From JBBQUP01 sp038212305 (lineage in GTDB: Bacteria > Bacteroidota > Bacteroidia > Bacteroidales > Marinilabiliaceae), in the NCBI GenBank assembly GCA_038212305.1, contig JBBQUP010000078.1, positions 1 to 16,382 of the forward strand: a stretch of DNA of 16,382 nt, given 5' to 3'. The notes below the pieces were generated by a model. The model was given only the letters and a program-made list of their open reading frames with translations, had not been told where the DNA came from and searched no databases. Both the position numbers and the translations under genes were made by a program. Of this stretch, positions 6,828 to 14,562 are shown piece after piece (the stretch's first letter is position 1; each line of letters starts with the position of its first letter).

Positions 6828-6901
6828 CATACAATTCTAATCCAAATCATTATTTTATATGGTTTTTAACAATTTTTCAGTAAATTTAAATTTCATAATA
6901 T

Positions 6902-7588
6902 ATGCCCATAATGGATTACTGTGTAGATTGCGAGAGAAAATGTCACAGTTTTAAGCATTTATCAGCAAAAGAACTCGAGAAGGTTCATGCTAATAAAGTG
7001 ACCATAAAATATCATAAGCGAGAGACCATCGTAAAACAAGGCTCCCAGTTTAACCAAATTATTTCTTTTAATCAGGGACTTGCCAAAATACATATTCACG
7101 GCAAGGCAGATAAGGATATTATCTTAGGGATTATCCGACCGTCGCAAATAATAGCTGGTCCAGGTTTTTTTTACGACCATATCCATTCATTTTCGGTTAC
7201 TGCTTTAACCGATTCGGTTTTGTGCTTAATTGATTCGACTGTTTTTAAAGAAGTTTTTAAGAGCAATGGGAACTTCGCAGAACACATATTATCCGATTAT
7301 TCTAAAATGTTTTTAGAGACTTATAACCGGTTATTAAACTTAACACAAAAGCAAATGCACGGAAGAATAGCTGATGCATTGATGTATTTGTCAAATACTC
7401 CTAACTCAAACGATCCTTTCGATTTATTACTATCTCGTCAGGAATTAGCCGAATTTACTGGATTATCAAAAGAAACCGTTAGTCGAATAATCAATCAATT
7501 TAAAGAAGAAAAAATAATTGAAACCAAAGGTCGACTAACCATAATTAATGATTGGACTCTATTGCAAAAGATAAATAATGCTGGTTAA
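6902..7588 (+). CDS. FNR-like Crp/Fnr transcriptional regulator with four-cysteine pattern
   Basis: The 228-residue protein has a cyclic-nucleotide-binding-type sensor domain (about 20-125), a dimerisation helix (about 126-158) and a C-terminal helix-turn-helix (about 175-215). An N-terminal cluster Cys7-x2-Cys10-x3-Cys14 is followed by Cys108 in DSVLCLID. Cys108 aligns with Cys122 of E. coli FNR (TSMVCEIPFETL against DSVLCLIDSTVF), so all four [4Fe-4S] ligands seem present. The recognition helix GLSKETVSRIINQF keeps the E-x-x-S-R residues that in FNR read TTGAT half sites. Oxygen or nitric oxide sensing is therefore likely, by analogy. The gene is divergent from the YceI lipoprotein gene and probably controls it and the haem genes beyond. 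A start at Met4 is also possible and would leave the cysteines intact. Confidence 0.88.
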   Translation: MPIMDYCVDCERKCHSFKHLSAKELEKVHANKVTIKYHKRETIVKQGSQFNQIISFNQGLAKIHIHGKADKDIILGIIRPSQIIAGPGFFYDHIHSFSVTALTDSVLCLIDSTVFKEVFKSNGNFAEHILSDYSKMFLETYNRLLNLTQKQMHGRIADALMYLSNTPNSNDPFDLLLSRQELAEFTGLSKETVSRIINQFKEEKIIETKGRLTIINDWTLLQKINNAG

Positions 7589-7676
7589 ATTTAAGCTAAT
7601 TTGAATTTCTAATTGTCAACACAGTAACAATAAATAGGCTTGTTAGATAAATTAGATTAAAAAGAGTTGCTATTTA

Positions 7677-7707
7677 TTTGTTCAAATAAAAAAAAGATCT
7701 ATTTTTG
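7677..7707 (+). promoter_or_regulatory. Bacteroidota-type promoter for rpmH
   Basis: TTTG at 7677-7680 and TATTTTTG at 7700-7707, separated by exactly 19 nt, match the Bacteroidota -33/-7 consensus (TTTG / TAnnTTTG) perfectly. Transcription would start near 7713, giving a leader of about 49 nt before the rpmH ATG. This is the best promoter in the window. Confidence 0.8.
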
Positions 7708-7761
7708 CAGTCCGAAACAAAGGAATCATAAAAAATAAATCGAAGATAAAATTAAATCACG

Positions 7762-7920
7762 ATGAAAAGGACATTTCAACCATCAAACAAAAAGCGCAAA
7801 AACAAACACGGTTTCCGCGAACGCAATAGCACCGCTAATGGCCGCAGAGTTTTAGCCTCACGCAGAGCAAAAGGAAGAAAGAAACTAACTGTTTCTGATG
7901 AAAGTAAACATAAAGCATAA
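7762..7920 (+). CDS. rpmH: 50S ribosomal protein bL34
   Basis: This short frame gives 52 residues beginning MKRTFQPSNKKRKNKHGF, with NGRRVLASRRAKGRKKLTVS in the second half. It is the classic bL34 signature: very basic, low complexity, and full length. bL34 is a structural protein of the large ribosomal subunit. At residue 22 (GFRERNSTANG) an Asn occupies a position where Met is usual in the family; the codon is AAT. The gene has a near-perfect promoter 55-85 nt upstream and is followed 21 nt later by a strong hairpin terminator, so it is probably transcribed mainly alone. The usual partners rnpA and dnaA are not adjacent; instead the PASTA, rluD and ddl genes follow. Confidence 0.97.
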   Translation: MKRTFQPSNKKRKNKHGFRERNSTANGRRVLASRRAKGRKKLTVSDESKHKA

Positions 7921-7941
7921 CTTTTTGTTACACGACGTCAT

Positions 7942-7970
7942 AAATAAAGAACCCATTGGGTTCTTTATTT
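7942..7970 (+). terminator. Strong hairpin terminator after rpmH
   Basis: Perfect 13-bp arms AAATAAAGAACCC (7942-7954) and GGGTTCTTTATTT (7958-7970) with a 3-nt loop, ATT. The descending arm ends in a T-rich stretch. It lies 21 nt after the rpmH stop. The reading frame of the next gene stays open back to this hairpin, but its real start is downstream. Confidence 0.85.
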
Positions 7971-8000
7971 GTTTATAACCATTTGCTTTTAAAAAAGCAT

Positions 8001-8031
8001 TTTAATCTTCGTCTTTTTTATACTATTTTTG
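8001..8031 (+). promoter_or_regulatory. Probable promoter of the PASTA-rluD-ddl operon
   Basis: TTTA at 8001-8004 and TATTTTTG at 8024-8031 are separated by 19 nt. The -7 element is an exact match to TAnnTTTG, and the -33 element is off by one base. Transcription would start near 8037, some 36 nt before the chosen ATG at 8073. A small palindrome TGCTTTTAAAAAAGCA (7984-7999) lies just upstream of the -33 element. Confidence 0.6.
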
Positions 8032-8072
8032 AACCTACTGTTGAGCACTTAATACATTGGAAAAATATTGCT

Positions 8073-8891
8073 ATGAAAAACCTGTTTTCATTTCTATTTA
8101 GCAAACTATTTCTCAAACACCTTGGGATTTCTTTAATAATTGTCATTGTACTTTTTATTACAGCCTTAATTTCTTTAAGAATATACACCAATCATGGTGA
8201 ATCCTATAATGTGCCCGATGTAAACGGTCTCACGGAGTCTCAATTATCAAATCTGATTGATCAAAGCGATTTACAATATCAAATTATTGACTCAGTGCAT
8301 TTAAATGGAATTACTCCCGGTGTTGTTGTCGAACAAATACCTAAAGCGGGATCTAAAGTAAAAAAGGATCGTACCATATTCTTAACAATAAACGCACTTA
8401 ATCCAGAAAAAGTACTATTACCTCGTTTAACCGACTATTCATTACGGAGTGCACAGGTTATTCTATCCTCACATGGCTTAACAATAGGGAAATTGATTTA
8501 CATCCCATCAGAATACACAAATTTAGTTTTAGGTCAACATTTCCAGGGCAAATCAATCGAACCTGGAGAACCTGTCTTAAAGGGTTCAGCCATTGATTTA
8601 TTAGTAGGCCGTGGATTAGGTAGCGATTTAACTAGCACGCCTGATTTAATAGGACTAACCATCGAGGAAGCAACGCCATACATTCAAAGCATTTCTTTAA
8701 ACTTAGGATTGATAGCATATGATGCCAATATTCTCTCACGACAAGATAGCTTATCGGCTTTCATATACAAACAAACGCCTTCACCAAGCTCACGCCCTAA
8801 TATACCAATTGGCTCATCCATTGACCTGTGGGTTACAATCGACTCATTAAAACTTAATCCGTCAACTAACTCAACCATACAAATAAAATGA
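8073..8891 (+). CDS. PASTA-domain membrane protein
   Basis: From the ATG at 8073 the product has 272 residues. The frame is open to 7956, but that start lies inside the rpmH terminator and would precede the promoter. The N-terminus MKNLFSFLFSKLFLKHLG leads into one membrane segment (about 16-35), with the rest outside the cytoplasm. Three PASTA repeats follow, each starting with a P-x-x-x-G/Y-type segment: VPDVNGLTESQL, LPRLTDYSLRSAQ and TPDLIGLTIEEA, and each ending in a beta strand such as RTIFLTIN or AIDLLVG. PASTA domains bind peptidoglycan or beta-lactams in other proteins. There is no kinase domain or transpeptidase, as is usual for Bacteroidota copies. Its TGA overlaps the rluD ATG (ATGA at 8888-8891). 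With ddl downstream, a cell-wall link is plausible. Confidence 0.88.
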   Translation: MKNLFSFLFSKLFLKHLGISLIIVIVLFITALISLRIYTNHGESYNVPDVNGLTESQLSNLIDQSDLQYQIIDSVHLNGITPGVVVEQIPKAGSKVKKDRTIFLTINALNPEKVLLPRLTDYSLRSAQVILSSHGLTIGKLIYIPSEYTNLVLGQHFQGKSIEPGEPVLKGSAIDLLVGRGLGSDLTSTPDLIGLTIEEATPYIQSISLNLGLIAYDANILSRQDSLSAFIYKQTPSPSSRPNIPIGSSIDLWVTIDSLKLNPSTNSTIQIK

Positions 8892-9949
8892 CATCAGATA
8901 ACATTGATGAAACTGATGGATTTGAAGAGTCCGAAGAGCAATCTGAACTTTTTGAACATTATCGATTTGTAGCTGATCCCGGGCAAAATCCTTTAAGAAT
9001 TGATAAATTTTTAGTTAATCGAATCGAAAACGCTTCTCGTAATAAAATACAGGAAGCAGCTGATGCTGGATTAATTCTCGTTAACACCGTTGCAGTTAAA
9101 TCAAACTATAAAGTAAAGCCAAAGGATATCATCTCAATTGTCATGGGGCATCCTCCTCGTGAAATAGAGATTATTCCACAGGATATTCCCTTAAATATTG
9201 TTTTTGAAGACGATTACTTAATGGTTGTTAATAAACCTCCCGGGCTGGTAGTACATCCGGGGCATGGGAACTACAGCGGCACTTTGGTGAATGCTCTTGC
9301 CTTTCATTTAAAAGGATTACCTCTTTTTAACAGTGTGGATCCTCGTCCGGGGTTGGTTCACAGGATCGATAAAGATACTTCAGGACTATTAGTTATTGCA
9401 AAAACCGAGTTTGCCAAACTATTTCTAGCTCGTCAATTTTTTGATAAAACAACAACTCGAACCTATCAAGCAATTGTTTGGGGCACTCCGAAACCTGAAA
9501 AAGGAACCATTGAAGGACATATTGGAAGAAGTATAAAAGACCGAAAACAAATGGCCGTTTTTGTTGATGGAGATCAAGGAAAACCCGCTGTTACACATTA
9601 TACCCTCTTAGAAAACTTAGGTTATGTATCGTTAATTGAATGTCGCCTCGAAACGGGACGAACACATCAAATACGTGCTCACATGAAGCACATTGGACAT
9701 CCAATTTTTAATGATGAACGTTATGGGGGAAACATCATTTTAAAAGGTACAACGTTTACAAAATACAAACAATTTGTTCAAAACTGCTTTACCTTGTTAC
9801 CACGTCAAGCATTACATGCCAAAACATTAGGCTTTATTCATCCGAATACCATGGAATACATGTCGTTTGATAGCGAAATACCTAATGACATGCAATTTGT
9901 GATTGATAAATGGAAACAATATACAACTGGCAGACAGATTGAGGATTAA
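8888..9949 (+). CDS. rluD: 23S rRNA pseudouridine synthase, RluD-like
   Basis: The 353-residue protein isomerises uridine to pseudouridine in RNA; by family it most likely acts on helix 69 of 23S rRNA (positions 1911, 1915 and 1917 in E. coli). An N-terminal acidic tail of about 25 residues precedes an S4 RNA-binding domain (about 35-95, LRIDKFLVNRIENASRNKIQ). The catalytic domain carries VVNKPPGLVVHPGHG (about 113-127) and GLVHRIDKDTSGLLVIAKT, where Asp161 is the expected catalytic aspartate. GRTHQIRAHM is the conserved C-terminal motif. It overlaps the PASTA gene by 4 nt, so translation is probably coupled. RluC-type or RluA-type specificity cannot be fully excluded from sequence alone. Confidence 0.9.
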   Translation: MTSDNIDETDGFEESEEQSELFEHYRFVADPGQNPLRIDKFLVNRIENASRNKIQEAADAGLILVNTVAVKSNYKVKPKDIISIVMGHPPREIEIIPQDIPLNIVFEDDYLMVVNKPPGLVVHPGHGNYSGTLVNALAFHLKGLPLFNSVDPRPGLVHRIDKDTSGLLVIAKTEFAKLFLARQFFDKTTTRTYQAIVWGTPKPEKGTIEGHIGRSIKDRKQMAVFVDGDQGKPAVTHYTLLENLGYVSLIECRLETGRTHQIRAHMKHIGHPIFNDERYGGNIILKGTTFTKYKQFVQNCFTLLPRQALHAKTLGFIHPNTMEYMSFDSEIPNDMQFVIDKWKQYTTGRQIED

Positions 9950-10061
9950 AAACAAATAGGTCGCAGACCATAATTTCTAAAAATTTTACTATCTATCGAA
10001 CAACATTGAACCAAAAATATTAATATTGCGGTTATGTATTATCGATAAAAACTCATTGGTT

Positions 10062-11051
10062 GTGAAAAAAAATATTGCACTTGTTTATGGCGGATTTTCA
10101 TCCGAAGAGGTTGTTTCACGTAAAAGCGTCGAAGGTCTTTTATCTTTTATCGATACCAATCAATACAACTTATTTCCCGTTCATATTTCCACTGCAAAAT
10201 GGAGTCTCGAAATAAATAATCAATCGTATTTAATTGATAAAAACGATTTTACAGCAACTGTTAATAACGAGAAATTAAAATTCGATTTAGCCTATGTGAC
10301 CATTCATGGCACTCCAGGTGAAAATGGGTTACTTCAAGGCTATTTTAATCTCATTGGCCTACCTCACTCAACATGTGATGTATTATCATCGGCCTTAACA
10401 TTTAACAAATTCACTTGTAATAATTATTTAAAAGGATTTGGTGTTTCTGTAGCCGATTCGGTTTTAGTTCGAAAGGGAAACACCTATAATAAATATGATA
10501 TTCTTGAAAAAACAGGCTTACCTTGTTTTGTTAAGCCAAATGCTGGAGGCTCTAGTTTTGGAATTACCAAAGTTAAGCAAGCTTCGGAGTTAGATGAGGC
10601 AATTGAAAAAGCATTTATAGAAGGCAACGAAGTTGTTATTGAACAATTTATTCGCGGAACAGAACTTACTTGTGGATTGTACAAATCGGGTGACAAACAC
10701 ACTGTTTTCCCAATAACTGAGGTAGTTAGCAAAAATGATTTCTTTGATTTTGAAGCCAAATATACAGTTAACATGGCTGATGAAATAACTCCAGCTCGAA
10801 TACCCGATGAAGTTGCAACTCGAATTCAATCAATTGCTCAACTCATATACAACATTCTGGATTGCAAAGGAATTATACGAATAGATTTTATTTTAAGCGA
10901 AAATCGAATTTTCTTACTCGAAGTGAACACAACACCCGGAATGACACTGACAAGCTTTATTCCTCAACAAATAAAAGCGGCAGGTTTAAATACGTTTGAC
11001 GTATTTTCGGATGTAATCGAAGACAATATTCACAGAGCAAAAGCAATTTAA
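10062..11051 (+). CDS. ddl: D-alanine--D-alanine ligase
   Basis: Ddl joins two D-alanines using ATP to make the peptidoglycan precursor. The start is inferred as GTG at 10062, giving 329 residues that begin (V/M)KKNIALVYGGFSSEE, the normal family N-terminus; a TTG at 10026 would add 12 unrelated residues. Visible motifs are TIHGTPGENGLLQGYF, the ATP-grasp segment LPCFVKPNAGGSSFGI, EQFIRGTELT, the omega-loop FEAKY with its Tyr, and the metal-binding end RIDFILSE plus LLEVNTTPGMT. Tyr in the omega loop fits D-Ala rather than D-Lac specificity. The usual GEDG in the N-domain reads GENG here. It follows rluD by 112 nt in the same direction. Its stop lies 9 nt from that of convergent sucC, within a shared hairpin. 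Confidence 0.92.
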   Translation: MKKNIALVYGGFSSEEVVSRKSVEGLLSFIDTNQYNLFPVHISTAKWSLEINNQSYLIDKNDFTATVNNEKLKFDLAYVTIHGTPGENGLLQGYFNLIGLPHSTCDVLSSALTFNKFTCNNYLKGFGVSVADSVLVRKGNTYNKYDILEKTGLPCFVKPNAGGSSFGITKVKQASELDEAIEKAFIEGNEVVIEQFIRGTELTCGLYKSGDKHTVFPITEVVSKNDFFDFEAKYTVNMADEITPARIPDEVATRIQSIAQLIYNILDCKGIIRIDFILSENRIFLLEVNTTPGMTLTSFIPQQIKAAGLNTFDVFSDVIEDNIHRAKAI

Positions 11052-11077
11052 AAAGGCTGATTAAACAACCTTTTTAA
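11048..11077. terminator. Bidirectional terminator overlapping the ends of ddl and sucC
   Basis: TTAAAAAGG (11048-11056) and CCTTTTTAA (11069-11077) form a perfect 9-bp inverted repeat with a 12-nt loop. It contains both stop codons and reads as A-tract stem T-tract on either strand. The stem has only two G-C pairs, so its strength is uncertain. Confidence 0.5.
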
Positions 11078-12248
11078 CAATTTCAGCAGCTTCTTCAAGT
11101 GTAATCGCTGAATAGACTTTCAATCCCGACTTATCAATTATTTGCTTTCCTTCAAGGGCATTGGTTCCTTGTAATCTCACAATAATAGGAACCGAAATGT
11201 TTCCAATTTTATGGTAGGCTTCTACTACTCCATTGGCTACTCGATCGCAACGAACAATCCCTCCGAAAATATTAATTAATACAGCTTTAACATTCGGCTC
11301 ATCTAAAATAATCTTCAACCCAGCCTCAACTGTTAGAGCATTAGCACCTCCGCCAACATCTAAAAAGTTAGCAGGTTCACCGCCTGATAGTTTAATAATA
11401 TCCATTGTTGCCATAGCCAAACCCGCTCCATTAACCATACAACCAACATTCCCATTGAGTTTTACAAAATTTAAATGATGATCCGATGCTTTCACTTCCG
11501 ATGGATCTTCTTCTGAAATATCTCTTAACGCAAAATACTCAGGATGGCGATATAGCGCATTGTCATCCAAATTCATTTTGGCATCCACAGCAAATATCTT
11601 ATTGTCAGATGTTTTCACGACTGGATTAATCTCAATAAGACCAGCATCAGTTGCCACGTAGGCTTTATAAAGTGCCGAAATAAATTTCTGCATCTCTTTA
11701 AATGCATTTCCACTTAGTCCTAAATTAAAAGCTATTTTCCTTAATTGAAAGGCTTGAACTCCCACTCCGGGATCAATTTCTTCATTAAATATTAAATGAG
11801 GAGTGTTTTCAGCAACTTTTTCAATATCCATTCCCCCTTCGGTGCTATACATGATGATATTTCGTCCAATGCTGCGATTCAACAAAATACTCACATAAAA
11901 CTCAAGCGTTTCAGATTCTCCTGGATAATAAACATCAGGAGCAATTAGTACTTTGTGAACTACCTTCCCTTCATGTCCCGTTTGATGAGTCACCAAGTTC
12001 ATACCAATAATTTCTGACGACACTTTAAAAACTTCATCTAATGTTTTTGCAAGTTTTACTCCACCTCCTTTGCCTCGTCCCCCGGCATGAATTTGAGCTT
12101 TTACCACCCAAAACTGAGTACCCGATAATTCCTGCACTTTTTTAGCGGCTTCCACAGCTAAATCAGGTGTGGAAGCCACAATTCCTCCAGGAACATTTAC
12201 GCCATATGATTTTAGAATCTCTTTTGCTTGATATTCGTGTATGTTCAT
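11061..12248 (-). CDS. sucC: Succinate--CoA ligase (ADP-forming), beta subunit
   Basis: SucC is the beta subunit of the TCA-cycle enzyme that interconverts succinyl-CoA and succinate with formation of ATP. The 395 residues match the family length. The N-terminal ATP-grasp domain starts MNIHEYQAKEILKSYGV and includes WVVKAQIHAGGRGKGGGVKL (about 47-66) and LIEINPVVKT (about 204-213). The C-terminal CoA-ligase domain includes MVNGAGLAMATMDIIKLSGG (271-290), FLDVGGGA and INIFGGIVRCDRVANG (about 325-340). The alpha-subunit gene sucD is not in the window, so the two subunits are encoded apart. The 197-nt region to the divergent methyltransferase gene has no clear promoter; it holds a 9-bp direct repeat GTTATTTGA (12277 and 12355) and an AATTGT/ACAATT dyad near 12352-12376. 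Confidence 0.96.
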   Translation of the reverse strand: MNIHEYQAKEILKSYGVNVPGGIVASTPDLAVEAAKKVQELSGTQFWVVKAQIHAGGRGKGGGVKLAKTLDEVFKVSSEIIGMNLVTHQTGHEGKVVHKVLIAPDVYYPGESETLEFYVSILLNRSIGRNIIMYSTEGGMDIEKVAENTPHLIFNEEIDPGVGVQAFQLRKIAFNLGLSGNAFKEMQKFISALYKAYVATDAGLIEINPVVKTSDNKIFAVDAKMNLDDNALYRHPEYFALRDISEEDPSEVKASDHHLNFVKLNGNVGCMVNGAGLAMATMDIIKLSGGEPANFLDVGGGANALTVEAGLKIILDEPNVKAVLINIFGGIVRCDRVANGVVEAYHKIGNISVPIIVRLQGTNALEGKQIIDKSGLKVYSAITLEEAAEIVKKVV

Positions 12249-12445
12249 ATTAAATTTATTTTTAACAACTTAAGGAGTTATTTGAATTGAAGAATCACAT
12301 CTCTGTTATCCTCCATTTTTTCTGTTTTCATAATAACACTCAAATTATAAAATTGTTATTTGATATACGACAATTCTAAATTTACAAATTACTGATGGAT
12401 TAAAAAATCAAACCCCTATTTTTACAATTAATTAAAAACAAAGCA

Positions 12446-12982
12446 ATGCAGCGGAAATTAAGAATTGATGAATTAAACAGACTTTCGGAGATGAGCTTTA
12501 AGGAAGCTCCCAAGGTACCTATTGTTGTTGTATTGGATAACATACGAAGTTTAAATAATGTGGGTAGTATTTTTAGAACCAGCGATGCATTACGTTTAGA
12601 AAAGATCATCCTTTGTGGGATAACGGCAACACCACCACATAACGACATACACAAAACAGCACTTGGCGCTGAAGAATCGATGGATTGGCAATATTTTGAA
12701 ATGACTGAAGAAGCCATTAGCCATTTAAAAGTTGATAATTACAAAATTATTAGTGTAGAACAAGTTGATAAAAGCACTTCGCTTTTAAATATGTCACTTG
12801 ATCCTAACCATAAATATGCCTTTATTTTTGGGAATGAAGTAAAGGGAGTTAAGCAAGCGGCTATTGATTTGAGTGATCAATGCATTGAAATTCCGCAGTT
12901 TGGGACAAAACACTCCTTTAATGTATCGGTTAGTGCCGGCATTGTTTTATGGGAAGCATTTAAGCAGGTATCGCCTTTTTGA
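12446..12982 (+). CDS. TrmH/SpoU-family RNA 2'-O-methyltransferase
   Basis: A 178-residue SPOUT-class enzyme that transfers a methyl group from SAM to a ribose 2'-OH in RNA. The three SpoU motifs are present: RSLNNVGSIFRTSDA (about 33-47) with the conserved Asn and Arg, YAFIFGNEVKGV (about 124-135) and IPQFGTKHSFNVSVSAGIVL (about 148-167). The N-terminal 25 residues are a short basic lead-in rather than the L30e-like substrate domain of TrmH/RlmB proteins with longer N-termini, so this is a minimal single-domain form. The target RNA cannot be predicted. A TATTTTTA at 12417-12424 is close to the -7 consensus and would give a leader of only about 16 nt. It is convergent with ahcY, and a shared hairpin lies between them. 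Confidence 0.88.
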   Translation: MQRKLRIDELNRLSEMSFKEAPKVPIVVVLDNIRSLNNVGSIFRTSDALRLEKIILCGITATPPHNDIHKTALGAEESMDWQYFEMTEEAISHLKVDNYKIISVEQVDKSTSLLNMSLDPNHKYAFIFGNEVKGVKQAAIDLSDQCIEIPQFGTKHSFNVSVSAGIVLWEAFKQVSPF

Positions 12983-13008
12983 TTGCTTTACGAGAAAAGA
13001 TTTCCCAA

Positions 13009-13038
13009 TAAAAAAGAGACGCTGCAAGCAACGTCTCT
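13009..13038 (-). terminator. Rho-independent terminator of ahcY
   Basis: On the minus strand, AGAGACG (13038-13032) pairs with CGTCTCT (13021-13015), and an inner TGC/GCA pair extends the stem after one mismatch. A run of T follows (13015-13010 region). It starts 24 nt past the ahcY stop. The stem also forms on the plus strand beyond the methyltransferase gene, but without a T run there. Confidence 0.8.
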
Positions 13039-13061
13039 CCCTAGTATTAAGTATCTGAATT

Positions 13062-14480
13062 TTAATATCTGTAATGATCTGATTTATAAGGACCCTCAAC
13101 AGGTATTCCCAAATAAGCCGATTGCTCAGCGGTAAGCTTTGTTAACTTAACGCCCAACTTGCCTAAATGTAAACGAGCAACTTCTTCGTCTAATGACTTA
13201 GGAAGTGTATAAACACCTACTTCGTATTTTTTAGTCCACAACTCAATTTGAGCTAATGTTTGATTGGTAAACGAGTTACTCATCACAAAACTTGGATGTC
13301 CATTAGCGTTACCTAAATTCACCAAACGACCACGCGATAAAACAATAATGCTGTTGCCTTTAGGGAAAGTAAACTTATCAACTTGTGGCTTAATATTCAG
13401 CTCCTTAATGCCTGGAAATTTCTCGAGTTTGCTCATTTGAATCTCATTGTCGAAATGCCCAATATTACAAACAATAGCATTCTCCTTCATTTTTTCCATA
13501 TGCTCGATACGGATAATATCTTTGTTTCCTGTTGTGGTCACATAAATATCAGCTTCAACTAATGCATCTTCAACGGTAGTTACTTCGTAGCCTTCCATGG
13601 CAGCTTGCAAAGCACAAATTGGATCGATCTCGGTAATTAAAACTCGAGCACCAAAACCACGCATACTTTGTGCACAACCTTTACCCACATCGCCATAACC
13701 GCAAACTAAAACAATTTTACCGGCCACCATAATATCGGTACCTCGTTTAATGCCATCGGCCAAACTTTCGCGACATCCGTATAGGTTATCGAACTTCGAT
13801 TTGGTAACCGAATCATTCACGTTGATAGCAGGGAACAACAACTCACCGCGCTCCATCATTTGATACAAACGATGCACGCCTGTGGTGGTTTCTTCGCTAA
13901 CTCCCACTACTTCGGCAGCAACTTTACCCCAACGTTTATTATTCTTTTTAAACTCGATATTTAAACTTGTCATTAACTCGCGATAATCTTCCCCTTCTTG
14001 ACTGTAGTCTTTAGCCAAAATCGAAGGATCTTTTTCCGCAGCTAATCCCAAGTGAATCATCATGGTAGCATCACCTCCATCATCAACAATCATCTGTGGA
14101 CCAACGCCATTTCCAAAATCAAGAGCCCGTTCGGTACACCACCAATACTCTTCAAGCGTTTCACCTTTCCATGCAAATACAGGAACACCCGATTGCGCAA
14201 TGGCTGCAGCGGCATGATCTTGAGTTGAATAAATATTACAACTAGCCCAACGTACGTTTGCCCCTAAAGCCACAAGCGTTTCAATTAAAACAGCTGTTTG
14301 AACGGTCATGTGCAACGACCCCATTATTCGAGCCCCTTGAAGTGGTTTTTGTTTACCATATTTCTCACGTAAAGACATTAATCCTGGCATCTCTTTCTCA
14401 GCCAATTCAATCTCTTTTCGGCCAAACTCGGCCAACATCATATCTTTTACTTTGTATTCAGCAGCAATTGTCGCCATCAT
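13062..14480 (-). CDS. ahcY: Adenosylhomocysteinase (S-adenosylhomocysteine hydrolase)
   Basis: AhcY splits S-adenosylhomocysteine into adenosine and homocysteine and so clears the product of SAM-dependent methylation, such as that of the two methyltransferases in this window. The 472 residues are full length. Motifs: LQGARIMGSLHMTVQTAVL (about 47-65), WASCNIYSTQDHAAAAIA (78-95), the metal-free catalytic region with VDDGGDAT (132-139), FPAINVNDSVTKSKFDN (216-232), the NAD loop VCGYGDVGKGCAQ (259-271) and the C-terminal Lys-x-Asp-His-Tyr-Arg-Tyr. A segment of about 40 residues after AAEKDPSILA marks the long bacterial form. Met1 or Met2 could be the start. A -7 element lies 26-33 nt upstream and a strong terminator downstream, so it is probably monocistronic. 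Confidence 0.97.
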   Translation of the reverse strand: MMATIAAEYKVKDMMLAEFGRKEIELAEKEMPGLMSLREKYGKQKPLQGARIMGSLHMTVQTAVLIETLVALGANVRWASCNIYSTQDHAAAAIAQSGVPVFAWKGETLEEYWWCTERALDFGNGVGPQMIVDDGGDATMMIHLGLAAEKDPSILAKDYSQEGEDYRELMTSLNIEFKKNNKRWGKVAAEVVGVSEETTTGVHRLYQMMERGELLFPAINVNDSVTKSKFDNLYGCRESLADGIKRGTDIMVAGKIVLVCGYGDVGKGCAQSMRGFGARVLITEIDPICALQAAMEGYEVTTVEDALVEADIYVTTTGNKDIIRIEHMEKMKENAIVCNIGHFDNEIQMSKLEKFPGIKELNIKPQVDKFTFPKGNSIIVLSRGRLVNLGNANGHPSFVMSNSFTNQTLAQIELWTKKYEVGVYTLPKSLDEEVARLHLGKLGVKLTKLTAEQSAYLGIPVEGPYKSDHYRY

Positions 14481-14505
14481 GCTTATTGTTTTTTAAATTA
14501 ATGTG

Positions 14506-14537
14506 CAAAGTTAATAAATTATCGCATTGATAACCAA
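14506..14537 (-). promoter_or_regulatory. Probable ahcY promoter
   Basis: On the minus strand TAACTTTG (14513-14506) matches the -7 consensus TAnnTTTG exactly. TTGG at 14537-14534, 20 nt upstream, is a three-out-of-four match to the -33 TTTG. The start point would lie near 14500, leaving a leader of about 20 nt. CATTG/CAATG forms a small dyad around the -33 element. Confidence 0.55.
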
Positions 14538-14562
14538 TGAATCAATTAACAATGGATATGAA

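Noticed and set aside
7956..8072. Earlier start for the PASTA gene at 7956
   Set aside because: That ATG is inside the loop and arm of the rpmH terminator and upstream of the likely promoter. The ATG at 8073 directly precedes the membrane segment.
10026..10061. TTG start for ddl at 10026
   Set aside because: The 12 added residues are not part of the family N-terminus, whereas GTG at 10062 gives the expected KKNIALVYGG start.
14525..14545. TTGAT...ATCAA near the ahcY promoter as an FNR site
   Set aside because: The half sites are present but separated by 9 nt instead of 4, so the geometry does not fit FNR.
14481..14562. SAH or SAM riboswitch upstream of ahcY
   Set aside because: The leader implied by the -7 element is only about 20 nt, and no conserved riboswitch core is visible.
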